Positions 20,461-32,127 of a DNA stretch of 64,000 nucleotides are shown here, piece by piece (within the stretch, counting starts at the first letter, position 1; every line of letters begins with the position of its first letter). The notes below the pieces were generated by a model that saw nothing but the letters and a program-made list of their open reading frames with translations, was not told the origin of the DNA and ran no database searches. Location: NCBI GenBank assembly GCA_964035575.1, contig OZ037903.1, positions 211,001 through 275,000 of the forward strand. The letters run 5' to 3'. Source of the stretch: Rhynchopus sp. YZ270_cl-10 (taxonomy: Eukaryota > Euglenozoa > Diplonemea > Diplonemida > Diplonemidae). Both the position numbers and the translations under genes were made by a program.

Positions 20461-23178
20461 CTTTTTTGAAAAGAAAAGAGAAAAAAAACTTCGTGGAGGA
20501 GGGGGAAAATAAAGAAAAAAAAAGGTTTGATTAAAATGAACCTAGAACGGTGCTTAATTCACCTTCTTGGGAAAATGAAATGTCACAAAAAAAATTGTTT
20601 GAAAGTGCAAATGCCTCACCGTACATTGGATTGCAGGCATTGAGGAAAAAAAGGGGTGGTGGGGAGGGAGGATAAACGGTTTTTTGTTGTATCGACAATC
20701 ACGTTGTACCTACTGGTATAACGATCTGTGCTCAATATTTTTTTTGGTAAGATGACCCTAAGCCTGTTTTGCTTGGACAATCTCAAAAGGGTGTGAATAG
20801 TTGGGATATATAACTGAGAAAAAAAAAGGGGGGAGAGAAAAAAAACCTCCGTTTTTTTGGTGGTTTAATTTGATTCCCTGAACTAAAAAAAGAAGATAAA
20901 AAAAACAGAAAAATTGGATGGAGATGCCTCTCGTGCACACAACATCGGGAGAGGGGGAGAAAAAAAAGGGGGATATAAAAAAAACGCAAAACAGCGAAGG
21001 GCAAAAATATAAAAAAGGAAAAGTTCAAAAATTTCAAAAGGGTGTGAAGAAGAAAGTGCCTCTCGTGCACATTACATCTTAAAAAAGGGGGGAGGGTGGA
21101 AAGGTGGTTGGTGGATATATCTTGTGCAAATCTATGGTATACATTGCAGATCTCCATCATTCACTGAAAACCACTCCCCAAAAGGAATAACTAACCCTTC
21201 AAAAAAATAGGGAACAAAAACAGAGTATATTTCAACACAAAGATAAAGGAGTGTTGGGGGAAAAGGGGGGACTATCGTAAACACAACAAAAAAGAGAGAA
21301 TTTTGAATAAGAATAGAGAGCACACACAAAATATAAAAAAAAAATCTTCTCGTTCTCATTTGACTCTTCCTTTGACACTCATTTTATTTTATTTTGAAAA
21401 ATTGTTGGAATAGTGGAGTTACCTCGGTTGTGTTGCCACAGTTTGTGCAAATCTCCACTTTTTTTTTGAAGGCCAACTAAATCCCAAAGGTATAGGAAAA
21501 GATGCAGATCATCTTCAATTGAAATTACCTTTTTTTGAAAACTTGGTTGCATTAGTGTAGCCACCCTAGAGTGTGCTTCCACTATACTATCTTCAATGAA
21601 ATTACTTTCTTTTTGTTCAATTCAATGGAAGGTCAGGAAGAAGAAGGGGAAAAAAGGGAAAAAATTCTCTCTCACGCACATCCATCTTCAACAGGGAACT
21701 ACTATAGGCGAATTATGCGAGCATAATTCCGGATTTTTTTTTTTTTTTGGAGAAAATCCAAGCTATTCCCTGATCTTCAAAGGGAGAAAAGGAAAAGAGA
21801 AAAAAAAAAAAAAAAAACAGCTCTCCTTCCCTAAAACTGAACACTGTTTTTTGGTATGGTAAAAAAGAAGAAGAAGAAGGGAAGAGAGGGGGAGAGACAT
21901 TGGGGAGTTATTGCACAATTGAAGTATTTTTTTTTTTACAAATCACTGTTTTTGGTTGTCAAGGTAATATTCAAAACAAAGTTCCCTCTGTTGAAATGAC
22001 CTGAGTTTTGTTGTGTCGACAATCACCTGCTATGTGCAGGACCTGTACTCAATGTCGTCCGGAGGCTAATAACTTACAAGATATAGACGAAAATCGTCCA
22101 TATCTTTTAAGTACATTAGCCTTCGGGCGTTTGTTTTTGTTGTTGTTTTTGTTGCATCGACACTCACTTTACACCTACTGGTATAAAGATGGGTACTCAA
22201 TGTAGGCCGAAGCCTTTTGTTTTGTTTTTGTTTGTTTGCTTTTTTTGAGTTGAAAAAATTGACTACGTGGTCACCACGCGCCAATTTTTCCTTTTTTTTT
22301 AAACCCATCTTGCCGTGCTGCTAGGAGTGCACAGTCATATTGGTTTTTTGTTTTTTGTTGTTGTATCCGACAATCACCTAAAGTAAAACACCCACCTTTT
22401 GATGAGCAAATTAGGGTCTGAAGAGAACGAAACTAAATTTCAATGTTTTTTTGAGACGGGTTTTCTTGTGTTTCGTGAAATAAAACTAATAAATAAATCG
22501 GGCCTCGGCAGATAGATAGCGAACCCTTTTTTTTTGGGGGGGTTTGAAAGTTTGTTTTGTTTTGTTTTTGTTATCTTTTTTTTGGGGGGGGGTGGGAGAA
22601 AACACCTTTGTTTGTTGTCGCAAAGGGATCTTGATTTTTGTTTTTTTTTATTTTTGGGGGCAATTTTTTTTTTGCAGAATTTAGTGTAGGAGTCCAAAGA
22701 GGCTCACTTTTTCAATATTTTTTTCCAAAAAGGGAATGTCGAACATTTTTTTTTGTGGGCATTGCTGTCTCGTAAGCTCCACTTATTATTAATGTTCCTT
22801 ATTTTGAAGGGGGTAAAAAAATACACATAAAAAATAATCGAGGGGACCTCAAAAAAAAAACGGAATCTGCTGCCAGCTAGATTTCGACAAAAACAAAAAC
22901 CGTTCTGAATGTCCAGCCTTTTACCTTTTTTTAGTATCTTTCTTTTTTTGAAAACCGTCACTCCTTCACATTGGTTCCAGGGGGTGTTTTTGGCTTTAAA
23001 TTTAGTCTATAATAAAGAAGGATGGGATGCAGTTTTTTTTTTGCTTTTTCTTCCATTTTTTTTCAAAAGAATCCAAGAACCGCCCCCACAGAGACGTATT
23101 TTTTTTTTTTTTGTTCCTGAACCTTTTTTTGAGTCATAGAAAATAGAAATAGTACACACCCCGCTTTCTTTTGCAACC
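20461..23178. other. long spacer with C, B, D and E modules
   Basis: No gene seen in about 2.7 kb. Modules: C (20527-20562), B (20604-20642), D (20686-20738), C (20749-20792), E (21538-21589), D (22009-22070) and D (22151-22215). Between the last two, 22062-22130 is a further hairpin (GGCTAAT/ATTAGCC with an inner AGATAT/ATATCT). CCTCTCGTGCAC blocks near 20928 and 21060 are module remnants. Everything else is A/T/G homopolymer. Confidence 0.6.
20749..20792 (-). repeat. family C stem-loop module
   Basis: The + strand reads AAGATGACCCTAAGC, loop, GCTTAGTCACCTT. Inner stem CTAAGC/GCTTAG; outer stem AAGATGA/TCACCTT (in transcript sense AAGGTGA/TCATCTT with one G-U). Copies: 2271-2304, 8258-8285, 11361-11397, 12765-12801, 15602-15632, 20527-20562, 20749-20792, 27689-27733, 27904-27948, 31540-31575, 31808-31845, 52209-52252, plus fragments. 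Stem changes are compensated: CTGAG/CTCGG with AGGTGA/TTACCT (31540), CGAAG/CTTCG (31808), CTAAGT/ACTTAG (27904). All copies point one way. Confidence 0.75.
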
Positions 23179-23206
23179 CACCTCACCTCACCTCACCTCA
23201 CCTCAC
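23179..23206. repeat. CTCAC pentamer tandem repeat
   Basis: About five units of CTCAC just past the TCP11 stop codon, within what should be its 3' untranslated region. Confidence 0.8.
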
Positions 23207-23222
23207 ATTCCTGACGCATTTT

Positions 23223-26200
23223 TCACAACTCCTCTTCTTCGAGCGACTGTTTTTGAAGATTTTTTAAATATTTCTATTTCTTTTTTTGAAAAACTTGACG
23301 CACACCCGAGAATACACTACGCTATGACAACCACTTACTACATTTTAATCATTTTTACTACTTAAGTCTCTCTCTCTCTCTCCACCATTTTCCTTTCTCC
23401 TAAACATACCTTCTCTCTTGCCTCTTGAAACTCCGCGCTGAGTGCGGACATGATGGGATCGTAGAAGGGGCGACACCATTGGAGGTTGTGTGAGGTGAGC
23501 TTTGTGAGCATTGTAAGGATCTGCCCGACCTGGGGTGCCACGTGAGCGAAGGGGGTCGATGCGAGGGAGTCGAGCGCGGCCTGCGGGGACGACACCACAG
23601 CCTGCAGGAGAAGCGTGCCCAGCCTGCTGAGGAAGGTCGCGTAGAGCTTCTCCTCTGGGTTCGCCACCTTACGCAGCATGGACACCAGCAGATCGCGCTT
23701 TGCCGTCGCAATCAACTCTGTGTGCTCTCTGTCCACAATATGCGCCACCTGCTCAATAATCCCCTCAATCCGCATACCAGGCGTCTGCAGCATCAACACC
23801 ACCTCCTCCGCTACAGGCTTCATCACCTTCTGGTTTCCGGTCACCTGACCTGCCAGACCTGACATCGCTGCGGCAAGAGTGACAAGCTGTACACGATCCG
23901 CAATGCGGCGCATAAAGTCTCTGTTAAGACGCAGAGTTTCGGGCATGTCGCGCTGCATGTTGGAGTCGGTGGGGTACAAAACGGAGTCAAGAATGGCAAC
24001 AACCGGGGCAATAGTGTACAGTGCGTTGTCCTTCCGCATGACGTCGTCGACAGAGAGTGGGGGATGCGCTTTGTACAGTGCGCGAGGTGGCTTCGATGCA
24101 GTGAGAGGCAGCATCTGCTCCAAGGCGTTGCGCAGCCACTTCTTGGTCACCTCGAAGTTGTGCAGCCCTGCCGCCACCTCCTCTGCATAGAGCTCACGTA
24201 CCAGCTTCTCTGCATCCTGTGCAAGCAAAGGGCCGATCAGAGTCTTGCGTGCCTGGTGAATGCTGTGCGAAAGGTCCTCAAACTTCTTGTTCAGGTAGCG
24301 CAGTGCTTTAGGGACAATGAGGTTCAGTGCGGTCTGGTTGTCGGTGATGTATTGAAGGATTTCTGCGCTGGAGGCCCGCGTTGCTTCGTTCTCTGCGGGG
24401 GCCTCCAATTCGAGCACCTTGTCAACAAAGTAGTTCACGATGGCTGCCAGCCTGGTGTGCGTGAAGTCCTTCTTCAACACCTCCCAGTCGAGCGAGTCTG
24501 CAAGCTCCGCTTTGACATTTGCCTCGAGCTTGCGTGGGGTCACCTCAAGCAGAAGGGTCTTGATGCCTTCCACCGCACCGCCAATACGCACCAGGTTGGG
24601 CGGTGTAGCACTGAGCTCCTCCGCCGCAAGGTCCCAGAAGGCCTTCTCTGCAGCCGCTTTGATACGCTGGATAGTCACCGGGACACGCTCCTCATCGGAG
24701 ACGTCCTCCGCACCATCCGCAGCACCGTCCTTCACGTTGTCAAGCTTGAAGATTGTGTCATTCGCGAGCTTCGCCTTCAACACCAAGGTCTGGATCCGCT
24801 CTCTCGTCTCCTGAGGCATATACACCTTCTGCGATGGTGTCGATGATGCGGACGGTGTCGACTGCGGGCTGAGTGCCGGCGACGGAGAGGTCGGCTGTGT
24901 GCTAAAGACCTTCTTTGGTGTGTTGTAATCGCTTGAAGTGTAGGACGGCTCGTCAAGGTCAGAGGGGAAGGGCGACACCACGCTGGCCTGTGGTGGAGGG
25001 GTGGAGGCCGACAGTGCAGGGGAAATGCCGTGCTCGGAGTACATTGCCTGGAGACGTTCTCCCAAGGCTTCGGTTCCTTCTTCGCCGCTGAGTTTTTCGA
25101 TCTGCATGCGTACGCGGGCAAGGCTTTCGTCAATGCTTCCCATCAGCTCAGCATGCTCCTCGGGCTTGCGGGTCCCCTTCACGGCGGTCTCGGCAATAAT
25201 GTCGACCCGGCCCCTTTCCATCTCAGAGTAGACGTTGATGTAGTGCTCCAAAAGCGCGCGTTTGTCCTTCTTCCTCCAGGCCTCAAAGGAGCTCGTGTAC
25301 GCCGCCCATTCTCTTGCAAACGACTTCATCGACTCCTTTGTTGTCTGCGCTTCGATCTTAGAGTCGTCTTCAAGAAGCTTCAGCAGACCGTGCAGTGCGT
25401 CGATCAAAGACATAGCATGGTTCTTAACACTTTCCTCAAGAACCATGACCTCAGCAGGCTGTCTGGTCGACCCCTCTGACACATCACCCATACAGATGTA
25501 TGCAGAAAGGAATATCCGTGGGTTGAGTGGTACCTTACCGGATGCAACCTTGCCAAGAATGCTTGAACCAGGGGACAGTGCAGGGTTGGATGCGGGGGAA
25601 GGTGGGACGGAGCCGGAGCGAATCGGTTTGACGGGAGTGTTCTCGCCGACACGCTGCTTTTCTTCGGCCATAACCTTTTCGAAGCCGTGGCTGAGGAGCT
25701 CGAGGAGGTCCTTGGCGTGCGACACCGTCTGCGTGGAGGCAAGCTTCCTCTGCAGCTCTTCGAAGCTGGCGTCGTCCAGAGCCTCAGAATCGAGCCTGAA
25801 CGACGTCACCACTGCTTGGTTCTTGGTGCGCTTCGTTTCATCGCGGGTGTGGCGGGCCTCACGCGCCTTCTCCGCACGCTGTGCCCTCTCGGAGAGAAGC
25901 TTGCGCTGTTCCACCATCCTTTGTGCACGGCGCTCCTCGGCCATACGGTGGCGTTGCTGCAGCTTCTTTGCGGGGACTTTGCGTTTGGAGGATTCGACCA
26001 CGTGGTCAACGCGTTTGTGGTGCTCCGCAACACGCTCGACCTTCTGGCTTTGCAGGAGCGTGCGGCGTGCTTCTGCGCGAGAGTGCTTTGCGAGGAGACG
26101 GTCTGTGATGGACATCTTGCGGTCCTGCATGCGTTTGACCTGCTTGACACGGTCGTGGTGGCGTGCAATGCGTGCAATCATCTCCGTACGCAAATCCGCA

Positions 26201-26337
26201 CGTCTCGCATCCGCATCACGCTGCCTCTCACACCCAGACACCGTCACATCCCCACGTCCTTCAAACCTACCCTGAAGGTTCCGTGGCTGCCATGCACGGT
26301 CTCTTATCTCAGAAGGCACCTCGTGTGTTGGAGACAT
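23223..26337 (-). CDS. T-complex protein 11 (TCP11) family protein
   Basis: Two exons (23410-26337 and a tiny 23223-23246), 983 residues. Residues 1-200 are a basic, Arg-rich coiled coil; residues ~250-960 match TCP11 proteins: the family motif LNPRIFLSAY occurs at ~270, then long helices with LDWEVLKKDFTHTRLAAIVN and a helical tail. A Ser/Pro-rich linker lies near 430-490. TCP11 proteins act in cAMP signalling in sperm and in other eukaryotes are poorly known; no catalytic residues are expected. The last exon adds only SLEEEEL and a stop; it is needed because the main exon runs into a GTATGT donor. The 163-nt intron holds a family E module. Acceptor about 50 nt before the ATG. Confidence 0.88.
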
Positions 26338-26389
26338 TTTTTTTGTAAAGTTTTTTAAAGAAAGTGTGTAAAGAGCTGAACTCTGGGGA

Positions 26390-28411
26390 GAAAAGGGAGA
26401 TGGAGAGAAAAAGAGGGGTTAGTGTTGAGAAGGGGATTTTTAAAAAAAATGTGGAGCTTTTTTTTTTTCAATGTGTTCAAGAAAAGACATATATTCCGAA
26501 AAAATAGAAGAAGGGAAAAAAAGGGTGTGCTAGTGTTGTTCGGTTCTTTATATGCGTAGTACACCTTCTGAGAAGAAAATAAGTTTTTTTGTTGAATTTG
26601 ATAACATTTTTGATGGAAAGACAGAAGGGGAAAAAACAGAGATATTTTTTCTCCTTGTTGACGCAGCCATAAAAGGCAGTGCGGAAGGGGGGGGAAATAG
26701 AACGGGGTTTTTGTGTTATCGCAAAACAACTATTTTTTTTCTCAGAAACCTTCGCGAACATTTTTTTTTTGAAAACAAAGGTAAAATTTGATAGAACAAA
26801 GTAAACGACACCATTTTTTTCTTTTGGAAAAGGGGTAACACACAGCATTGAAGGGGGGGAAAGGTGGGGTGCAACTCTTTTTGGGAAAACCGTGCGAAAC
26901 AGCTTAGAGCTGAGTCACGATATGTGAATTCCGGAAGGATGTGGGGGAGAAGTTCGTACTAGAGACAATCATATGACGTAGTGTGCAACATCTGGCTGTA
27001 TCCACTGCATCACAACCAAGTAAATTCCTTCGTCTTTGCACTCAAATTACATCTTCTTTGAAGAAACTACATAAAATACAGTAACACAAACAAACATTGG
27101 TGGGGTAAAAAACCCTTCTTAGAGTTTTGAAATTCTAAAATCCACCTTAGTTTTTACCCCGGTTTTTGTTGTCTTACTGTAAATGACTTTGACCTATGGT
27201 TTCACTGTAATATCACAACGGTAAAACCACAAAACCACAAAACCAATGCATTTCCTCCACCTTTTGCCATATAGGATGTCGACATAGCACAAATCCCCCC
27301 TCCATCGAGTGAGAGCTTCGTTTTCCTTTTGATTCAAAAAATATGCTTTTTTTTTTGTAGAGAGACTGAGACAAAAGAGAGGAAAGATAAACACGGAATC
27401 AAAGGGGGAATAGAGGTGAGTAAACCCTCATTTTTCCCCCCTTATCCCCCATACACCACTCCCCCCCTTTTTGTCTCATTGGGTAAATAAAACTGACCAA
27501 AACAATGCACCAAAACGAGGACGCCGTTCAGACTATCACAAGACAAAAAAAGAAAAGAAAAGAAAAAAAACCCCCCCCCCCCCCGGTAAAAGAGAAATTG
27601 AAAGTGCAAAAAATGCCTCACCGTTCATTGGCGGACGCAGGGCAATGATTCTCGGGTTATCGAACCCCAGAGGAAAAAAAAAAAAGAAAGGTTTATAAGA
27701 TGATCCTAAGCCTCTCGTGCTTAGTCACCTTAAAAAAAAGGGGGTGAAAGCACATCATGCAGAACACCTCTTGGGACGCAGGTTGTACTAACGCTGAGGG
27801 GGGAAAAAACCCACCTTCAGTCATAGTGAGAAATGTCACTGAATAGAAGAGGCATTTTTTTGATAGTCTGAAGATAAACAAAACGCGAAGGGGAGAAAAA
27901 AAAAAATGCGGATAAATCTAAGTTTTTTTTCTTGTACTTAGTTACCTAATAAATGGATGGTAAGATTAGACCCGTAATGGCAATGCTTACCCTTCAATAA
28001 ACTCATATAATATACACTCTATTCACAGAAAGGAATGTACAGAAGACATGAATAAAAACCGATACAAAAACATTTTGCTCAGGAAGGTGGGGAAAAGACT
28101 GAGGTCTTCTCCCTTTTTTTTGTGTAGAAACATCATCGAAAAAATGGTGTTTTTTTCTAATATTGAAACTCCATAATGATATGTTCCGCTCCCTTTTTTT
28201 TGAGCAATCGTTTTGAAAACAGTGTATCGAATCTACAGAGTTGGTGTATGAACAAAAAAATGGCTAGAATTCGGCAGGGGAAGAAAAATAAAACAGAACA
28301 AATACGCACTCAGTGTTTCTTTTTCTTTTTTTTTCTTTCTCTCACCTCCCTCAGCCAGAATTACCGAAAAAAAATAAACAAAAATTGAATCGGGAGCAAG
28401 GACCCGGGGTT
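26390..28411. other. spacer with hairpin and B/C modules
   Basis: No gene seen. A strong hairpin at 27078-27182 pairs TACAGTAACACAAACAAAC with GTTTTTGTTGTCTTACTGTA-type sequence and GGGGTAAAAA with TTTTTACCCC. A B-then-C pair of modules sits at 27603-27733 and a divergent C copy at 27904-27948. Purine-rich runs fill the rest. Frames near 26355-26848 are AT-rich noise. Confidence 0.55.
27078..27182. repeat. long imperfect hairpin
   Basis: Arms of about 40 bp (27078-27117 and 27143-27182) flank a centre that is itself paired around AGAGTTTTGAAATTCT. Could be a short foldback element; no target duplication was identified. Confidence 0.6.
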
Positions 28412-29579
28412 TCAATTTTCTTCGAGAGACTTGCTGAGGTCGGGGATGAGGAGTGTGTCGTCGGCGTGGAAGTCGCCTTCAGCGTAGTGCACAGTGCCGT
28501 CGCTGTCGATCTCGGTGTACAAGACAACATCGCGGTCCTTTTGGATGGCGCGGGCAAATTTCCTGTGAGGGGGAGAGGGTAGGCAGATACACGGAGAGGT
28601 GTGTTGAGGACGAAGGGACGTTGGGGAGATCACATACCACGCACAGATCAGACAGCACAGCAGCAGCGTGAGGAGGAGGAAGACGGAGTGGACCCACATC
28701 TCGCTGATGTGGGTCTCGCACTCACGCAGCGTGTCGGGGTCGACCACCGCGAAGAGTTGCACCTGTAGAGAAGGAGTGACGCACAGAAGACATAAAAAAT
28801 CAAAAACTCAACACCTCCACCTAGGCAGTTGACAGAAGAGAAATAAACCCCCCGGGATTAGTCACCTTAGGATCGCGGCTCATAAGGGAATTGAAGAAAA
28901 AAAGACATACCTTTGAGCCAATCTCGAAGTACACCCCGGGCATTGCCTCGAGGTATGTGGTACCCTGCTCGATGTGGAGCTGTGTGGCAGCATCGAGGCA
29001 CTGCACCTTCTTGTCAACAAGGCGGACGTACACAATACGCAGGGTGGCCACAGTCAGAAGCACGAGAGATAACATCTGTGTGGTGTGATGTGATGGGTGC
29101 AATAGCATAGAAGAAAATTTTCAAGATTTTTTTGAAAACTTGGTTGTATTAGTGTAGACACCCAGAGGATGAACTCCACTATGTTTACTTTAAAAAGATG
29201 CATACAAGGATGGGCAGGATGCACAGCTTCCGCGTGAACGCCGCCACCATGCCAAGAAGACCCACCGACATAAGCATCACAGAGTAGCAAGGGATCTTGT
29301 GGGTGTGGTTGTGGACCGAGTGCACGCTGCTCAGGAGGATGCAGCCAAGGGCAAGCTGTTGGTGAAGGGGTTTTTTTACAGAGAAAAAAATTAGAAAATA
29401 ATTTACATAATAGTAACCTAAGCCGTGAGTCATCGTACAGCATTGGGGAGGTTTTTTTTTCAATGGGAATTCCGTGAATATCTTGTCCAAAGGGGAGGCA
29501 AAATCCATACCAAAAAGGTCGAAAAGAAGACAACCATGTTCGACCACTTCATCTGGTTCATGCTGACTCTTTCCGTCAT
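28412..29579 (-). CDS. tetraspanin-like four-transmembrane protein
   Basis: Five exons (29511-29579, 29206-29355, 28911-29075, 28638-28762, 28412-28562), 219 residues, all joins in frame. Four helices fit a tetraspanin layout: NMVVFFSTFLLALGCILLSS; CYSVMLMSVGLLGMVAAF; LCILPILMLSLVLLTVATL; and, after a ~75-residue loop with Cys, VHSVFLLLTLLLCCLICAW. The soluble tail (~45 residues) is acidic. The CCG motif of the large loop is absent, so this is tetraspanin-like rather than proven. Introns of ~155, 130, 148 and 75 nt; the three longer ones carry C, E and C-related modules. The start at 29579 has an in-frame alternative at MNQMKW six codons on; the acceptor about 25 nt upstream favours the first. 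Confidence 0.8.
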
Positions 29580-29599
29580 TGTGTGTGTTTTTTTCTTTT

Positions 29600-29929
29600 C
29601 TTTTCTGAAGAAAACTCTAGTCTCTTTTAGTGTACAGACAAGATGGTCTTCCGCTTCTGTATGTTTTGTGGTGGTGGTGTTCAAGAAAAACAAAACAAAA
29701 ATCAAACCACCATTTTACAAAGACATTAAAGGCTAGAGAACACTCCACAACATCCTTTCAGGCCTCCTTTTTGTATCAACAATCTGTCCCCGAGTACAGA
29801 TTACACAACAAAGTCGCCCAAAGGCTAATAAATTGGTATAAATGGTGTGGCCCAACGACCCCAAAATAGCCCAAAAATAGCACCTCCCCTTCAGCCTCAC
29901 CAATGCAAGATTATCCTCCCTTTCCAACC
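29600..29929. other. spacer with D and G modules
   Basis: Between the four-TM gene and the YjjX-type gene lie a family D module (29770-29829, stem AATCTGT/ACAGATT) and a family G unit (29842-29903). Nothing else recognised. Confidence 0.6.
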
Positions 29930-30508
29930 CTAACTGCTTTGTTCCTTTCTTTTGAAGAGAAGGCCAAACGCAGCACGGACTGCTTCCGTTAACAGCTCAG
30001 ATCTCTTCAGCACACCTGCTGTGAGAGACACATGCGGGTCATCGTGGGTTGTCACCAGCCCCGCTTCTGCCATGACCTGGCCTGCGGTGCACTTCGCAAA
30101 CCCACGCCCTTTCGCCTCCTCTACACACCGCGCGGGGAAGGGCACGCCCAGCGAATGCACCTTGACACGCACACCTTCCTGCGTCTCGAGCACGACCCAG
30201 GCCACGTCGTACCACTCCCCAGGCAGCGTCTCGACAATGCCGTTCTCTATGCAGAGGAGGTAGGTCTCTGTCTCATTGGTATGTGCACCTTCTTCAAGCG
30301 CCTCCCTGCACGCAGTCATACGGTTCACCGCCCCCTGTACAGTCTCCTCATGCCCCACAGGCTGTTCGTTGACAAGCGACACCCCTTTGCACCCCACCAC
30401 CTCAACAGCCCTCCCCGGGAAGCTCTTCGAGGCCCCCCCTTCCACCGCAGACAGCTTCATAGCGGAACGGCTGCCGACAAGAATGCGGATTGCGTGAGGG
30501 GTGCTCAT
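29930..30508 (-). CDS. non-canonical purine NTP phosphatase, YjjX family
   Basis: Single exon, 192 residues, close to the ~170-190 of the family. YjjX-type enzymes hydrolyse inosine and xanthosine triphosphate to keep damaged purines out of RNA and DNA. The start ILVGSRSAMKLSAVEGG fits the family's 'SxNPxKxxAV' nucleotide loop, and GVSLVNEQPVGHEETVQGA fits the GVxxQPxGxxET signature with its catalytic Glu; AVNRM and LCIENGI continue it, and DPHVSLTAGVLKRSEL closes the C-terminal part. No targeting signal; cytosolic. The start at 30508 is preferred to upstream in-frame codons because the upstream acceptor (AG 30555-30556) lies 46 nt before it. That acceptor falls inside a family C remnant. Confidence 0.9.
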   Translation of the reverse strand: MSTPHAIRILVGSRSAMKLSAVEGGASKSFPGRAVEVVGCKGVSLVNEQPVGHEETVQGAVNRMTACREALEEGAHTNETETYLLCIENGIVETLPGEWYDVAWVVLETQEGVRVKVHSLGVPFPARCVEEAKGRGFAKCTAGQVMAEAGLVTTHDDPHVSLTAGVLKRSELLTEAVRAAFGLLFKRKEQSS

Positions 30509-30550
30509 TGAATATGAGAAGAGACGAAAAAAAAGGGGGGATGAAATGGG

Positions 30551-30567
30551 GCCTCTGTGCTTAGTCA
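30551..30567 (-). promoter_or_regulatory. splice acceptor inside a family C remnant
   Basis: The minus strand reads TGACTAAGCACAG then AGGC, matching the family C core (TGACTAAGCACGAGAGGC) with one base lost. The resulting CAG is the only good acceptor upstream of the YjjX-type gene. GACTAAG also resembles a branch-site sequence. Confidence 0.4.
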
Positions 30568-30589
30568 AAAGAAGAGAAAATAATCCGGG

Positions 30590-32120
30590 GTTTCAGTGCC
30601 CACAGTGAAACCCAAGCACAAAACCCAGCAAGCTGATTGGGTGAAAACCATAGGTATACTATAAGGCTCTATGCTTGCCCCATATGATTGTGCATGAAGG
30701 CTTACGCCTGGCATTGGGCATGGTTTGTTCACAGTAACATCGATGGTCTACCCTGTGTGCGCATGGTATTCACGTAGACGCTTTTCGGCACCAATGAAGG
30801 AACCTACTCACAGGGTGCCATTACCATCGTTGATAGAGTGGTCTTGATGTAAGATGATCCACAGCCAACGCTATGACATTACGCCATCACGAAAAACCGT
30901 GGGCACCTTACAAAAAAAAAAATGGTGGTTGATGCAGGCACCTCTGACTGACCCACTGTAGGATGCCAGCCATCCGGATTACCATTGTTGATAGAGCACA
31001 GGTCTTGATGGAACGGAGTTTGCCTTCAGCAGGGAGCAGAATAAAGACGAGATAAATCGTCTCTTTTCCAGCAATTTTCTGGGGATTTTGTAAGAAGCTG
31101 TAGAGGTAGAAAAGGAGAAAAAAAAGGGGGTGGGTTTAGACCTTTTGTTTTGTTTTGTTGCATCGACAAATATCACCTACCAACATAGGTTCTGTACACA
31201 AATGCCACCCAAAAAAAAAGGGGGGCTAGAAACTGCCTACAGATGCCTTTTTGTTTGTCTTCGCATGTCATTTTTATTGCCTTTTTTTGCAGTATTTTTA
31301 GAATAAATGAAATAACTTTTTTTGAGATCACAAATTGGGAGGGCCTCCAACACACCCAAAAAAAACCCCCCCGACCTCTCATTTCTATTTTTTTTTTCTA
31401 TTAATTTACTTCAAAGTTTTTGAAGTTGCGAAAAGAAAGAAAAACATCATCAGTTTTTTTTTTCTTATTTTTTTTCAAAAAATAATAAATCCAGAATCTC
31501 TTCCCTTCAAAAATTACGATGGCTATGGTGGGGAAAAGAATAGGTGACTCTGAGCATCTCATACTCGGTTACCTTGAAAAGAGGTGGTGGTGGACAGGAG
31601 ACAGATGGAGAAAAGATTCATTTCGAAGGAAAATGTGTCGTTCCATCAACAACTGCAACTGGCCGCATGGAGAAGAGAAAAGAAAAGAAAAACACCACTT
31701 GGTGTGGCCGACGACCCCAAAATAGCAGAAAATAGCACAAAAAAATAGCACCCCCCTTTCAGCCACACCAACCACGCCAAATAAAAAAGGTTTTTTTTTT
31801 TTGTTGTTAAGATGAATCCGAAGACTCTCATTGCTTCGTTATCTTGAAAATTATAATATTATCGTTGTGAAGAACCCATGAGAGAGCTTGCAATGTACTC
31901 CCTTTTTTCTCAACAAATTAAAAAAGGAAAAGCTTTATAAAAGGATAGGAGCTAGAGCAGTAGAACACCGAAAAGGTAAAAAATAGCAAGCGTTGTGTGG
32001 TTTAAAAAGAGAGAGAGAGACGTTGAAAGTGCAAACACCTCCACCGTACACCGGGTGGAATGCAGGCACATGGTTCTCCCTCTCTGTGCTTAGTTTTATC
32101 CTGAAACATTCAGAAATGTT
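30590..32120. other. spacer with an unexplained non-coding segment
   Basis: 30590-30912 is a mixed-composition segment without homopolymers or open frame that ends at a run of 11 A; it may be a non-coding RNA or retroposed piece. A family A module follows (30923-30981). ATTACCAT-GTTGATAGAG...GGTCTTGATG occurs as a direct repeat on both sides (about 30817-30850 and 30979-31012). A hairpin GGGTTTCA/TGAAACCC sits at 30589-30615. Then a D module (31156-31210), C modules (31540-31575, 31808-31845), a G element (31699-31772) and a B module (32027-32072). Confidence 0.5.
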
Positions 32121-32127
32121 TAGTATA

